DNA of 64,000 bases, taken from contig ML991796.1 in the NCBI GenBank assembly GCA_010094025.1, forward strand, positions 124,001 through 188,000, in the 5' to 3' direction. How positions within the stretch are numbered: position 1 is the first letter of the stretch; every line of letters starts with the position of its first letter. The stretch comes from Viridothelium virens. Lineage: Eukaryota; Ascomycota; Dothideomycetes; Trypetheliales; Trypetheliaceae. Of this stretch, positions 1 to 12,409 are shown one piece after another. The notes beneath the pieces are model-generated. The model did no database searches. It was given only the letters and a program-made list of their open reading frames with translations, and was not told the origin of the DNA. A program made the translations under genes and the position numbers.

Positions 1-1777
1 GGTTTTTACAAGCGCCGCAGCCGTACATTCTTATTCATCCTGTCACCCTGTAGCAGTCTCACCCCGGACGTGCGACTTAATTGACTTCAATATTGCCCGC
101 ATGCGTCTGGGGCGCTCACGTCAGGGTGTCAGAGTAGCTTTGCCACGCACGGAAACCCATAGGGCTGATGGAGATAACAATGTTCCGATAGCAAAAGGCG
201 CCCGCATTGCGCGAGACTTTCCTAGCAACCCAGCACCCTAGCAAGCCATCACCCATGTGCAGTAGTAGCCATGCCCAGTGCCCAGTGCCCAGTGCCAAGT
301 GCCCAGTGGCCACGGTGGGATGAGGCCGGGGGATCCCCTGGTTTTGGGGCCCCAACCAATGGTATATGTAATTATAGCATGCCGCCCGCCTCCGCTAGGA
401 TCCTGCTACCACGCGAACCTTCGTTAGAAGCTTCCGCACAACAGCACCCACGCACGAAACCTGCTTCATGGCGATAGGCGGTCGTCATGTGCTTTGTCCG
501 TTCGCTCAGAATGGGCAGCAAGGGTCCTGCACGGAAGCTGCATGCGGGAGGTCCATCATCTCAAGGTCTTAGCCAGCCATCCAGGTCCGCCATGATTCAA
601 ACCGATTGAGGTCCAGCACCAGCGCCGCTAACGAACGAGCATTCTGAGGGCGCTGAGCTTACACACGTCAACCAGCTCCCCGGCGTGTGGGGCCAGATAG
701 TCGAGATCGAGCTTGCCCCATGTCTGAGCGGTGGATCCGCCAGGAAGAACCTGGTGGGCAGTTTCTGAAAACAAACCGTACGAATAGCGTGCCGCCGGAT
801 GCAGCACTGACTGCAGCGACTCCAGGGTACTTTTCACGGACTGTGGTGACACAACCACGGATGGTGGACGATGGATGATGGGTACGCCTCTGCAATGCAC
901 GCCCCCCCAGCGCCCAGCTCTCCCGCTTAGCGTTGTTGCGCACCGCCAGCGTTGCGGATCCTTTCCGGGCACCACTTTCGTACCAGTACCAAAGTATGTC
1001 CGTACCATACCCAGCACCCCAATCCGTCCGCCAAAAGCGACGTCTGCTTGTTCCCCGTCACCTCTCGTTTCCTCAGACAACGCCCATGTCTCATTCGTCC
1101 CCCGTGCGCCGGTACGTTCCATCTTGAGCTCAGCATCCCTTCTGTGGCTGACTCCGGCCATCCCGAATAGGTACCATGGGCCTCCCGTCTGCCTTGCCGA
1201 GCATGATTTGGCCTATCCCCCATACGACGATCCCACAATTCACCCCATCAAGTATCTGACGCGGAGACGGCAAGCTTGCAGTCTTGTAAAATTCGTTATC
1301 GGTTGTACCGCTTCCCACGCTACGTCCAAGGATCATCTCAAATTTAGGAGCCCATGCGGACCCGGCCCCAAAGGCCACATGTCAACGCAATCCCTATATG
1401 CACCTTCTGCCAAACTTCGGATCCATGATATCTTGATTATGCAGAGATTGTGATTGGCCCTCTAGCGGCGGCACAGGTTACTCATCTCTCCCCCCCGATC
1501 TGAGATGTAGATCAAGTCAACAACCACTGCTTCGTTCTAAGCTGAGAAATAAGCCTCAGCCGCTTCGTTGTCACCTTGAACGGCCTCTATCAAACCACGA
1601 TATACATTCCTGGCCAACCCCACTCCCTTGGAAGACCGCTTATTATTCACCTTCTTTCCCACCCTCAACCTCCCTCCCCCTTCCTCCTGCATCCACTCGT
1701 TTCTCCCCCCCCTCCCCGTCCAGTGCAATACTTGGGTCACAATCTCTATAATAACTTAATCCCAATCATAATTGACA
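1..1777. other. No recognisable gene; upstream region of the zinc-finger regulator
   Basis: I see no protein-like reading frame with family features here. Open frames overlap on both strands around 630-1450, but none shows domain motifs or a coherent intron structure. The last 120 bases before the regulator's start are rich in C and T (about 1650-1720), as is common in leaders of filamentous fungal genes. A short heptamer repeat near the left end is listed separately. Confidence 0.5.
273..307. repeat. Tandem heptamer repeat, five copies
   Basis: Five head-to-tail copies of GCCCAGT occupy 35 bases. The fourth copy carries one change (GCCAAGT). It lies in non-coding sequence with no palindromic arms, so it looks like a simple minisatellite produced by slippage. 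I cannot connect it to any function. Confidence 0.8.
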
Positions 1778-4700
1778 ATGGTCTTCTGCACCTACTGCGG
1801 TCAGTCTTTCACGAGGGACGAGCATTTGGAAAGGCATATACTCACGCGTAAGTTCACTGCCGGCGCCACAGTATGGTAGCATCCTTGTGGAGATGCAGAT
1901 TGCTAACCATGGCTTCTATACACAGACACAAATGTCAAGCCATTCAAATGCTTCACATGTCACATGTCTTTTGCTCGAAGGTACGTTTCTGCAGAACCGA
2001 CATCCACTTTGCTTGCTCCTGCATCAGGGGGCCAACCATTCTTGCTCCCTCTTGCTCAAGTAGAACTGAAGACTAACAACCTGTCCAGGGATCTCCTTCA
2101 GAGGCACTATACTGTTCACGGCAGAGACAGTAATCAAGAGCCGCTCCCGGCTTCGAATGGAATGATTCCCAAGTCCGCGGGTAGAACACCCATTGCCTGC
2201 AGCAACTGCGCGAAGACGAAGACCAAGTGTGACAAGAAATTCCCCTGTAGCCGATGTGCGAGCAGGAATCTCCGATGTACCCTTCGACCAACGCGAAGAA
2301 CGTCCAAGAATGTCAACGTCCTAAAGGTCGTAGGCGATGGCCAGAGTAGCGGGAACAACTCGGACAACGGGTCCAACGAACCGTCTTCAGGATCGAACAA
2401 AAGCAGTCCACAACCTCAAGCCCAAGCCCAACCAGAATCTCAAACACCATCTCAGAAAACGTCTCCCATCATAAACAAGTCCAGAGCCGAAGGGCCCACA
2501 CCACAGTATTTCGAACAGAGTCCGCCGAATGTCCGACAAAATCTTCCGAATGGTGTCATCTCGCCTCTGCCAACCCCGACGAGCCAGACCGGTTTCCTGC
2601 AAACCACCCCTCTCTCCGGCTATGAGGACTTCACAAGGACGAATCAAGACGGTTCTGACAACGGCTCCAGCCCTCAATTCATGATGGATTGGGCACAGAT
2701 GCAGCTACCCATGGGTTATGAAGGCATGGCCCGTCCAGACATGATGTTGGGTCCTGAGATGGGCCTTGATCCGAACGCTATGCCGCTGGGAGCTCAGGGC
2801 GAGCCAATGGTTGGCATGCTGCCAGACTTTTCACACAGCATGGCCTCTCTCCAGACTCCAATTGAGACACCGAAGTTTGAAAGACATTTCTCTGATCTAG
2901 ACCTTGGCAACTCGACGCCAATCTTCCAGCCACCGAGCAGGCACCTGTCTCACACTTCGACTCACTCCAGTCACTCGGTGCCCGCCCCGGCTGGTGATAA
3001 CGGCGGAGAGTTGTCGGCAATCGTTGCTGCTCAAGACGGCTGGAGCGTTTTCCGTTGCACGCCAACTGTCTCCTCAGCCGCGTGCCCGCGAACGGCCAGG
3101 CCCAACCTCGAGAGGCTTGAGCAAAGCCTCCGCAACCATGAAACGTGGAGCAAATGGAGTCCAACCTGGGACGAATCGGAATTTTCCAGCGGCGAGCAAT
3201 TGGCCGTGATGCAGCTTCAAGAGAGCACACGCGATAAGCTCCTGGCCATTACACAAGCCTTCCTCCACAAAGCCCTTGACATCCACCAAGATAATGGAAA
3301 CAGCCTGACTCCCGGCAGCGCCAGTCCATCACGCTCGTTAAGCTCCAACTTTGTGCTCCTCCCGCCGGCGCGGGTCTTGGAGTACTTCCTCCGATCGTAC
3401 GCGAACAGCTTCGAACGATACTACTCGATGACGTCTCGTGGCCTGCTCGATGCTAATGAGCTAATGTACTTTTATAATGAGAAGGCCTCAAGCCTGTTAA
3501 TTCTAATGATGATTGCCCAAGGCGCCATGGCCATCCCTTCTATCGAAGGACGTTGGCTCGCAGGCGGACTTACCGAGGCCTGCCGCATCTCGCTGTTTGA
3601 CTTGATCGAGAAGAACATCATCATGTCCGGTGACCCTATCGTTCTGCACTCAGCCCTGCTCTTCACCGCGTTGGCGGCGTGGAGCGGCGATAAGTGGCAG
3701 ATGGATATCGCGATGGGCCAGCGCGGCATGTATTTTGCAATGCTCAGGCATTCCGGCGTGCTGGAGCCGCGGCAACAGGCGCCATCGCAGATCGACAGGT
3801 CGAACACAGATGCGTTGTGGAATGACTGGATCCAACACGAGAGTCGGAGTCGGTAAGTGGCCACGATTCATCTTGTCACATGACTTACCGTTGATGCACG
3901 AGCTAACTGCAACGCACAGATTGATCTACTCATGGGTCATGGTCGACCAGGACCTGTCTCTCTTCCATGATACGGCTCCTCTCTTCTCAGTCACTGAGTT
4001 TGGGGCTCCCATGCCTGATGCCGACAGGCTATGGCATGCGAAGACTGCGTCCGAATGGACCAGCATCTTCGAGCAGGTGCACGAGTTCTCCGGGGGCTTC
4101 TCCTCCATCGGATCTGGAGCTCGACCTCTGTCCCTGCGCGACCTCTTCCGTCACTTCCTCGATGACGAGATCGTCGCACAGGGCATCGAACTGACTCCTC
4201 TCCATCTGAGACTCTTGCTGCACCCCCTGCAATCCCTCGTATGTCAGTACTGCCAGCTCTTGAGCTGCTTCTCCGACACCGTCGCCTCGCGCCAGCGCGC
4301 CCGTGCCGTCACTGCCGCTTCCACGCGTGTGCGGTTGGAGGAGGTCCAGTCGCTTCTGCAGCGCTGGTACGACCTGGCGGATCGCTACTCCAAGGCGAAC
4401 CCCACCTGCCCGATGATGCAGGCCAACCTCGCCATGTTCCACCTCATCTCTCTTAACGCCATCACCAACTTCGCGGAGATCGAGAAGCTAGCTCGCCGCG
4501 AGGGCGTTGACGGCTCCTACCCGCAGCCCGTCTGGCTGCACCGTCGTTGCATCTCCGATGTCGAGGAGGCCATCTTCCACTGCGGTCAAGTCCTGCGTCT
4601 CATCCGGGCCATGCCTAGAGGGGTGCGTCCGCCTTGGTGGGCCGCCGCCGTGTACCGTGCTGCTCTTCTCCTCTGGACTGACAGCCTTACTCATAATGAT

Positions 4701-4967
4701 GCTGTGTCGAATCAGCCCTCTGGGCTTTTTCCTGTGCCAGGCCCGTCATTCGCTGTGGATGCATTGCCTCCAGACCATCCGCTCGTCGTCCGCTATCTCA
4801 CTAAGCGGGAGGGCGTGCCAACGCTGACCAAGCGAGATGGTTCCCAGATGGCAATCGATAATGCGTTTGGAGTTCTCTCCCATTGCGTGGAGGTCATCAA
4901 CGAAGGGGTGTCGACGAGGTTCGCTGACGGAATCCGGGGAAAGTTGGAGAAGTTGGCCCGTGGCTAG
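1778..4967 (+). CDS. Transcription factor with two C2H2 fingers plus a Zn(II)2Cys6 cluster
   Basis: A nuclear DNA-binding regulator of about 978 residues. I read four exons: 1778-1847, 1926-1980, 2089-3852 and 3920-4967; all junctions keep frame. The first two introns lie in the finger region. Finger 1 has Cys4, Cys7, His20 and His24; finger 2 has Cys32, Cys35, His48 and His52. Directly after comes a binuclear zinc cluster with Cys79, 82, 89, 95, 98 and 105 (CX2CX6CX5CX2CX6C). A long stretch rich in Ser, Pro, Gln and Asn follows, with an acidic, Met-rich part around 2680-2830 that may activate transcription. The C-terminal half is helical and resembles the fungal-specific transcription factor middle region, for example the segment around 3920-3960. 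Combining both zinc-finger classes is a known but minority architecture of filamentous ascomycetes. No neighbouring gene suggests the target pathway. Confidence 0.9.
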
Positions 4968-7839
4968 TAGGGTTTCCTGAGGGGTGACCCCCATTTCCCC
5001 CACCTCTTCTGTAGTCCTCCTTTAGAGATACCCATGATCAACTACCTTGCTTGTTTTACAAATATGGGCTTTTGCCACCGATCTTTCCTACGCTGTCTTT
5101 TCTGCTGTCTTCCTTGTAAAGTTTTTTTGCTTGACTTCTCTTGCAGTTTCCTGGTGGTAATTTCCTAAAAGCGGTAATGGCCTTTATACACGGATCCTAG
5201 AGAGGCCGGGATCATGGTCCCTTGTTTTTCTCGTTTGAGTTTTGTCATCGTTTTCTTCTCCACTGGCGTTGAGTATTGTCCCTTTGTTCGAAGGCATAAA
5301 AGGCTAGAATTCCCGCAGGGGTCCAGTGACGATTGACGATTTTCCTCATGGGTATTTGGCGGTCAAAGTGCTTTTCCTTGGGTAGATCAAGCTTCTGTGG
5401 GGATAAACATTGAATATAAATGCGTTTGAACAAGCCACGCTCCGATATACGAAAGGATATTTCCGTCTCTGATCTGATCTCCACGCCTGAACAACGTCTA
5501 ATCAGCCTTTCCGGTGGCACCTCTGAGCCTTATTCTTGGAGCTGAGTGCCGGAAATGACGCGGCCCAACTCATACGGTTCCTTTCGGTGTTCTCCACTCG
5601 TGAAGCCGAAGTCACGGGAGTGGAGCAGAAACCCATACAACTCTCCAAGTTGCAATTACTATTTTATTTTTCTACGTCACCCCTCTTCGCACTTTGCCCT
5701 ATACGTTACAAACCTAACTACTTATGCACAGATCTGCATTCACTAAGGGTTTCGGCAAGGAACCCGGAATTTCGGTAACGGCTCTCCCCAACGTTCGCCG
5801 TTAACCCTAAGCTATCTCGTGACACAGAATCCAGCTTCAGGTCAGCTTTTGTGGGCTTTATCAGCCTTCTGCTGGAGCTCACAAGGACATCGCAGGAGGA
5901 TCAGACAGAGAATGTTGGAACGGTGGATCTAAGTGGCATTCCGATGGCTTTCACCCTGCCTTTTGGACCCTTAAATACGTAGGCATATACACCGGAAGGA
6001 AAGACTGACAATCGACTGCGTGAAAGGATCTCTTCCAACCCACACGATACAACTATCACAGACGATGGACAAATCTCACGTGAGGGTTGATTAAATGCGA
6101 ATAGCCGAGCTCTCCTCGCCTTCGCAAGCGGACGCCGACACAAGCTGATGCTGTACCTACAGAATTACAACGACCATCGCTCAGCTGAAGAAGCCAGAGA
6201 AAGACCGTGAACCGAAATCCGTGAACTCCGGTACATGAGCTCTCAAATTCAGGTCGCTCTCTGGTTGTGCAATAAGCCCGCATTCGAATCCAATGTCGCA
6301 CAAGCTGATTTACAGGGAGTCGCATTATTGAACAATCGGCTTCGATCTGTGGGACTCGATATCGGCTCAGGTGCTGCCGGCGGCGACCAAATTGTCCTGA
6401 GTCTTCGGAACCAAGATTGTTCTTTCCAAGATGGGAGTTCCGGAACGTACCTACCGTACCTCTCGGAGCCCCCCGTTACCCCTTAGCTTCGGACTACCGG
6501 GCTTTGCGCTCATTGGATAACCGGGTCATTACTAGCTTAGTCCGAAACTTTGTTTCGACGAGCAAGAAAATTATTGAAACGTATTTCGTAGCCGCTGCTA
6601 GGTGTGACGGCTCGGAACGTAGTGTAGCACTTGTACGACCCCTTTGTCCCTCGCCCGATCGGATTTCGAAAATGCACCATTTTAGGCCAGCGGCTTTCCG
6701 GTCTTTCCCCCACTGTCAGGAGCCACAATATCCGCTACATTATGTTGTATCTCCACACCTCACGTTTGAAGGCCGTCTCTGCAGTCCCTGCATGTTAGGG
6801 GCTAGTTCGCCTTCACAACAGCCAATCTATATGTGGGCCTTTAGTTGACATGGCATGCAATGACGCGTCCTAAGAATAATCAGCATTCGGAGTTCCGCTC
6901 CCGTGACTGGTGGACTGGTAAGTTTGATACTGCAAGACATAGTTTAGAGACGTTTAAACACTAAGGAAAATTCTTCTCGTCGGTGCTCCTCTAGTGAAAC
7001 ACTTTTTTTTTCAAAGCTTCGCTAAGAGAAACTGACGGACCGTTTAGTAAAGCTAGGCAAGTGCAAGGAACAAAGCTTGACATCGACGGGAACCATACTA
7101 AGGAGAGCTAATTGCGCGATATCGAGATCTCGGCAAGGAGCTACTCAGCACTGGAGATTGCCGGTCGAAGGCTAACCAAGCATCTAATGTCTCGGCTTCT
7201 AACTACATTCCCCCAAGTGTCCAAGACTACCAAGCATCAGGAGCTAAGATTCGGTCCCTCCGGCTTCTTGTCAACTACCTTACACGTCCATAAGACATTC
7301 ACGCACCTCGACACAGTCTCTCCAGCAGCCGTTTCCCTGCCTAGTTGACTCGTTCTCATTTTCAAAGGATTCAATGAATCGACTCCATGTGCTATGGTGG
7401 CATCCGCGAACCTCCTGTCCACAGGCGTTGATAGGGATGTCACGGACTGCGGGGCCGCGATGCCACCATAGCTTCACGCGCAAGCATAGCAAATAGACCC
7501 TTCTCAACAGGTAGCTAAGCCGTCTCTTCAATGTCACAGACTCTTCCTCAGACCAATTTGAGCCACTCAATATGCCGATGATGATGGCGACGATGCACTA
7601 TGCTGAATCACTTACCGGCGCTTCGATGATGCCGGAAGACCGCTCACGACGAGGTCGTGCAAAAGTCATCCATCGAGCGAGCGCCCTATATAGTCATCGT
7701 CGCCCCAGTTTTTGTCTTCTTTGTATTTGAGACAATCTCACTATTCTCCGACTTTGTGCCACAATCGTCCGACTTCTCTGACCTCCAGAAACCCGAAACC
7801 AAGCCCTTCTTAGTAGTATACATCGCAGTATATCCCAAA
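4968..7839. other. Gene-poor stretch of 2.9 kb
   Basis: No coding region could be supported. Reading frames here are short (under 145 codons), overlap in opposite directions and lack domain motifs. The first few hundred bases are presumably the 3' untranslated region of the regulator, and the last few hundred the promoter and leader of the dehydrogenase. The middle shows no tandem repeat, long inverted repeat or transposon end that I can see. Confidence 0.5.
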
Positions 7840-8881
7840 ATGTCTACAGCTATTCCCAGTTGGTCCCTCGATGGCAAGGTGGCTGTGGTTACAGGCTCAG
7901 GTAGGCTTTCTGGCATTTCCTTTTTTCGCCTTGCGCAGCGGAGATCTCCCAAAAAAGACATAAGCATAAACCCTCCCCACATAAACCGAATAATAGCTGA
8001 CAAAGAGTTCCCACAAAAAAATAGGCCGTGGTATCGGAGCTGCAATGGCGATTGAGCTCGGCAAGCGGGGAGCCAAGGTCGTCGTCAACTACGCCAACAG
8101 CGCCGACGCCGCCAACGAGATCGTAGCCGAGATCAAGAAGAACGGCAGCGACGCGCTCGCCATCCAGGCCAACGTCGCCAACGTCAGCGAGACCACCGAG
8201 CTCTTCGACAAGACCGTCGCCCACTTCGGCAAGCTCGACATCTGCTGCTCCAACTCCGGCGTCGTCAGCTTCGGCCACCTGAAAGATGTCACCGAGGAGG
8301 AGTTCGACCGCGTCTTCCGGATCAACACGCGCGGCCAGTTCTTCGTTGCTCGCGAGGCGTATAAGCACATGTCGGTGGGTGGCCGCATCATCTTGATGGG
8401 CTCGATCACGGGACAGGCCAAGGGCGTGCCGAAACATACTGTCTACTCGGGCAGTAAAGGTGCTATTGAGACTTTTGTGCGCTGCATGGCCATCGACTGC
8501 GGTGACAAGAAGATCACTGTCAACTGCGTAGCTCCCGGTGGCATCAAGACTGACATGTATCACGCTGTGTGCCGCGAATACATTCCCGACGGTGATAAGC
8601 TCAGTAACGATCAAGTTGACGAGGTAAGATCCTACCTAGCCAGGATAGATACGTTATGTGAGACTCATGGCTGACCGTATTTTCAGTTCGCTGCTACGTG
8701 GTCGCCCATGAGCCGCGTTGGCCAGCCAGTTGATATAGCTCGCGTCGTCTGTTTCCTTGCTAGTCAGGATGGCGAATGGGTCAATGGCAAGGTTATTGGC
8801 ATTGACGGCGCTGTAAGTTCAGGTTGACTCTACTCTCAAAAACTGCAACATGCTAACATGTATGCTTAGGCTTGTATGTAA
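7840..8881 (+). CDS. Naphthol-reductase-like short-chain dehydrogenase/reductase
   Basis: An NADPH-dependent reductase of the classical short-chain family, 265 residues, read from four exons: 7840-7900, 8025-8623, 8687-8812 and 8870-8881. The Rossmann cofactor motif TGSGRGIG is at residues 18-25. The structural motif is CSNSG, the catalytic Ser lies in GSITG and the catalytic pair is YSGSK. The sequence strongly resembles tetra-/trihydroxynaphthalene reductases of DHN-melanin synthesis and versicolorin reductases. The last exon encodes only Ala-Cys-Met and the stop, giving the C-terminus GIDGAACM. As I recall, in the Magnaporthe enzymes a C-terminal Met marks the trihydroxynaphthalene reductase and Ile the tetrahydroxynaphthalene one, so this hints at the former. 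No polyketide synthase or scytalone dehydratase lies nearby, so a melanin role is inferred from the family only. The last intron has a clear branch point, tgctaac. Confidence 0.88.
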
Positions 8882-9712
8882 AGCGTTTCTATTCTTGAAA
8901 AATCGTTTCATATATTCGCATTGGCAACACCATAGGAGATTTAAGCTCTCCGCCGTTTCAGTAACAGACTTCTCACTTGAATGCATCATTGGTGTCGGTA
9001 TAGCTTAGGATAGGGATGTATTATGTCTCGAGTCCATCGTAGTAGGGCAATATCCCAACTTTTTACTTCGTGGGACGAAAAGAGACTTAGTCGAATAACG
9101 AATGACACAATTATAACATACAATCATAATATTTCACATGCTACAAATTCTAGCTTTCAAGCTTGAAGTCCCCGATGACGCAAAGATGACGTCTTCAAAG
9201 GACTGAGAACCATGGGATGACTCTGGAGGTGAATGGATGATCGCGGCAGCTCCGAAAGCAGCAACAAGGCTCGAGGTGATTATTTGGAGGTACACTGCTC
9301 TGGATGCCGGCCAAGAAGAGACGAACACTCGGTACGTATTCCCTGAGTGTATAAGTCAGCGGCTCAGAGGAAGCCGGATTTATGATCTGTTGAAGTAATG
9401 GACGGAACATTCCTTTGAGATAAGTGATCTCCTGATTGAGGCTCTCTCATCTTATAACTCCGATCTAGAAACAAATGAAAAATAGAGGATCAAACTAGCT
9501 TGTAGTTGTGTACTGAACATTACTGCGCACCACAATCATGGGTTCCTCGTGTTCCTTCATCCAAGATTTCTGTGTGGACTGAGTTCGTAGAGCTGGTTAA
9601 AATGCGAAAATACAACTGATACTCCGGCACATCCGTTCTTAATAGACAGATGTTGAAAAGAATTTTAATACGAAAGTATGAAAGCCCCATTTTTTGAATT
9701 GGAAACGGGTCT
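8882..9712. other. Convergent 3' intergenic region
   Basis: This lies between the ends of the dehydrogenase (+) and the HET-domain gene (-). It is AT-rich, has no supported coding sequence, and probably holds both 3' untranslated regions. Confidence 0.5.
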
Positions 9713-12409
9713 TCAGCTTAGCATAATCTCCTTCCAAGTCGAATCCCGAAAGGCTGCTTTGAAAACTTTACCCAAACCGACACGTTCCCACTTCTCATCC
9801 TTTCTTTCTATCAAAAGCACGTAATACAGATCCCAGTCCGATTCTGATTCCTCTCTCTCCTTTGGAATATAGTACGTCCAGGTCTCACACTCCTCTCTTG
9901 TGAACTTCTTCGCCTCTGAGATAGCAATGAATTCCTGCCGAGCGGACCTCGTACCGTCTACCCATTTTCCGTCCAAGAAGACAGATCCGCACCAGTCACC
10001 GAAGGAGTCGCCAATATGGCAGCGCACGAGACCATCTCTCGCGTTGCTGGGGGCCGACCGGATATTTAGGAATGTATGGTGTGTCCAAAATTGCAAGATC
10101 GGTCGGAGTGGGTACTCAGACGTATCTAAGTTTTGGTCAAAATCCGCCATAACTACGTTATACGGATAATCTCTAAGAGTGATGTTGAAGGTCGGATTCG
10201 CCTGGATAGCTTCTGGACTTATATGGCCGCGATGCTCGAAAAATTGATTATAAAAAGCACTCATATCACCCTGGGGGGTAAGCGGTGGTGGGGGAACAGG
10301 TGCGTCGACCCATGGTGGGAAAGCATGTCCGACATGCTGTGGGGGAAAAGGTACGTCAGCCGGTGGAGCACCATGAGGATGAGGACGACGACGAGGATGG
10401 ATGGTAGGAGGAGGAGGTACATTGGGAAATCTGGGACGTCTTCGTCGCTTCGTGTGTATTTCTACTTCCTTCAATCTGTTTTCCAGGCGATCTAGTCGTG
10501 ACGTCTCACGACTCGACTCATCGTCACTCTCTTCTAGGTCACTTTCTTCCAAGTCACTTTCTTCCTCGTCACTCAACTTCGCATGCATCGATTCTGGCCA
10601 GGCCGAACGTTTGGTCTTATAGCCTTTCCATCTCTTGTCTTCACTCGAATCTACCTTCCATTTGCAAGCGTCCCACAATGGTCTAAGGTCCCCCCGACCA
10701 TCTCTGACGTGCCACTTAATCCATGTGCGTTTATCCAACCACTCATTCGCGTTATCGAGACATTCGCCTACGATCTCATCGAGATATGCCGTTGCAGCTC
10801 CCTGCCATCCACTCCAGCACCAGCTGGGAAAATCTGGAGCTTCCATGTTGCTTTTTCCACTCGAATCGCGCTTTTCCCTGCGCGTCACGGGCATGGTATG
10901 CTGCCAGAGAAGAGCAAGATCGAAGTGTGAGCTCGGAAGACCGAAGATGAACGGTGCATTCATGATATTCTTCATGATGTTCCTCATGCCACTGAAAGCT
11001 GCTAGGATATCTTCCGGATTAGTCAGATCTCGACCGGTGTACAGCGTCACGGTCTTAGTGTATACCCAGAATGCTCGCTGCGATAGCTGTTTGAACATCT
11101 GCGCTGGTGCATCAACAAAGTCTAAAGACCAGCCTACGCCTTGCCTATCGGCATAAATATCTTCAGACATCCCTGTCGACCGACACTGGAAGTAGACACG
11201 ACCTGCAGTGAAGATAAGGCATCGATTCGATAGAAGACGTTCTTGGAATGTCCAAGCTCTCGTATTCCATTTTGACGCCTTGATATACATCTCAGGCGAT
11301 CTGCTGACAACTAGTCGCACTCCTGGGGCGCAGTCGTCCACCTCCTGTTTGTTGTTGTGGTCTTGCTTTCTCGTGGCTCGGAGTCCAGCCGAAGCATCCT
11401 CGCCGTCAGCTGCACAAATGGTCAGTTCTGCACTGCCATAAATCACGTCCATGTTTTCGGCGTTCAGTTTCCAGGATCGCGGGCTGTCCTGAATGATACA
11501 TAAAGCGTCAATCCATATGTATTGTAGTCCCAAGCGACGAGTGAGGTCAATAGAATCCTTGATCACGGTGGGAAGCTCCATCGATACCTTTTCTATACCC
11601 CCATGAGTCCGAAGCAGCGAAACGTTTTCAGTATTTGTCACAAATGGTTGACTTCGACCCCACACATAGCTCAAAGCGGCGAACGGAGGGTGTCCGCTCT
11701 GGGAAACTGAGGATTCGGCGGGAAGACCAACTAATTGCATGTTTTGAACATCGACCACCCCAAAATATGAATGTGACATGACATTTTCGAATCTGCGGTT
11801 CAATTCCAGGTCCACAAGGTCGCAGGGTGAGCGGTGCCGAGTCTTGCATAGATCGAGCCAGCTCTTGATACGTGCGTATATACTGCCGTCTGTCTCGACC
11901 ATTCGACCCATGAACAGCTGTTCTTCGCCATACACTCTTTGAGCATCAGACGGTGTGATCGTGTATCTCTCGCGAGGTGCGAAAACAAGATACGCATCCT
12001 TCAGTCGCTTATTTCTCCAGCCAAGATGTAACCTCCTTGTATAGCCCCGACCAGATTCGTTCTTGTCAGCGACAGCCGCCTTGGTCTTGCGCCCATCGAG
12101 TTTCCAAGTTACGAAACACTGTGCATCTTGAGGCATGGTAGGGTTCTCGACCTCTTTAGCGCTTGGGCTCCCATCGTATACAGATCTGATGACGAGACTA
12201 CAGAAAGGACATCCACGACAACTTCGCTCGTAGATATCTCGCAGTGTGCCCAGAACCAGAGGTATCGCCGAGGACGTGAGAGGAAAGTTGAACGGAGCAT
12301 GTTGGTTGACTTGGGGCATGAACGGATCGTATCGGTCCGCTTGGGGTATAGTAGACTTAATCACAAATCGGTCCACTCGAAGCTCAAGGCCTTGGCACTT
12401 TTCACATAG
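9713..12409 (-). CDS. HET-domain protein, main exon (5' exon unresolved)
   Basis: A heterokaryon-incompatibility (HET, PF06985) family protein; members trigger programmed cell death after non-self recognition, although most have no tested role. The HET block shows FAALSYVWG, then ELPTVIKDSIDLTRRLG, then YIWIDALCIIQDS and ICAADGEDASAGL, in the usual order. The C-terminal half has acidic low complexity, a Pro/His-rich stretch and a unique tail. The frame has no ATG at its 5' end. In frame, upstream of the first valine codon, it reads LCEKCQGLELRVDRF, matching the usual Cys-rich N-terminus of this family. That segment follows a stop/acceptor TAG at 12410-12412. I therefore end the exon at 12409 and infer at least one short coding exon further upstream, which I could not place with confidence. 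Just under 900 codons are seen. It stands alone, next to gene-poor DNA. Confidence 0.85.
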   Translation of the reverse strand, partial: LCEKCQGLELRVDRFVIKSTIPQADRYDPFMPQVNQHAPFNFPLTSSAIPLVLGTLRDIYERSCRGCPFCSLVIRSVYDGSPSAKEVENPTMPQDAQCFVTWKLDGRKTKAAVADKNESGRGYTRRLHLGWRNKRLKDAYLVFAPRERYTITPSDAQRVYGEEQLFMGRMVETDGSIYARIKSWLDLCKTRHRSPCDLVDLELNRRFENVMSHSYFGVVDVQNMQLVGLPAESSVSQSGHPPFAALSYVWGRSQPFVTNTENVSLLRTHGGIEKVSMELPTVIKDSIDLTRRLGLQYIWIDALCIIQDSPRSWKLNAENMDVIYGSAELTICAADGEDASAGLRATRKQDHNNKQEVDDCAPGVRLVVSRSPEMYIKASKWNTRAWTFQERLLSNRCLIFTAGRVYFQCRSTGMSEDIYADRQGVGWSLDFVDAPAQMFKQLSQRAFWVYTKTVTLYTGRDLTNPEDILAAFSGMRNIMKNIMNAPFIFGLPSSHFDLALLWQHTMPVTRREKRDSSGKSNMEAPDFPSWCWSGWQGAATAYLDEIVGECLDNANEWLDKRTWIKWHVRDGRGDLRPLWDACKWKVDSSEDKRWKGYKTKRSAWPESMHAKLSDEEESDLEESDLEESDDESSRETSRLDRLENRLKEVEIHTKRRRRPRFPNVPPPPTIHPRRRPHPHGAPPADVPFPPQHVGHAFPPWVDAPVPPPPLTPQGDMSAFYNQFFEHRGHISPEAIQANPTFNITLRDYPYNVVMADFDQNLDTSEYPLRPILQFWTHHTFLNIRSAPSNARDGLVRCHIGDSFGDWCGSVFLDGKWVDGTRSARQEFIAISEAKKFTREECETWTYYIPKEREESESDWDLYYVLLIERKDEKWERVGLGKVFKAAFRDSTWKEIMLS

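Noticed and set aside
628-1453. Overlapping frames of 177 and 192 codons on opposite strands
   Set aside because: They overlap each other, lack any motif or biased codon use, and have no sensible introns, so they look like chance frames.
7840-12409. A secondary-metabolite cluster around the naphthol-reductase-like gene
   Set aside because: No polyketide synthase, dehydratase, oxidase or pathway regulator flanks it; the neighbours are a HET-domain gene and gene-poor DNA.
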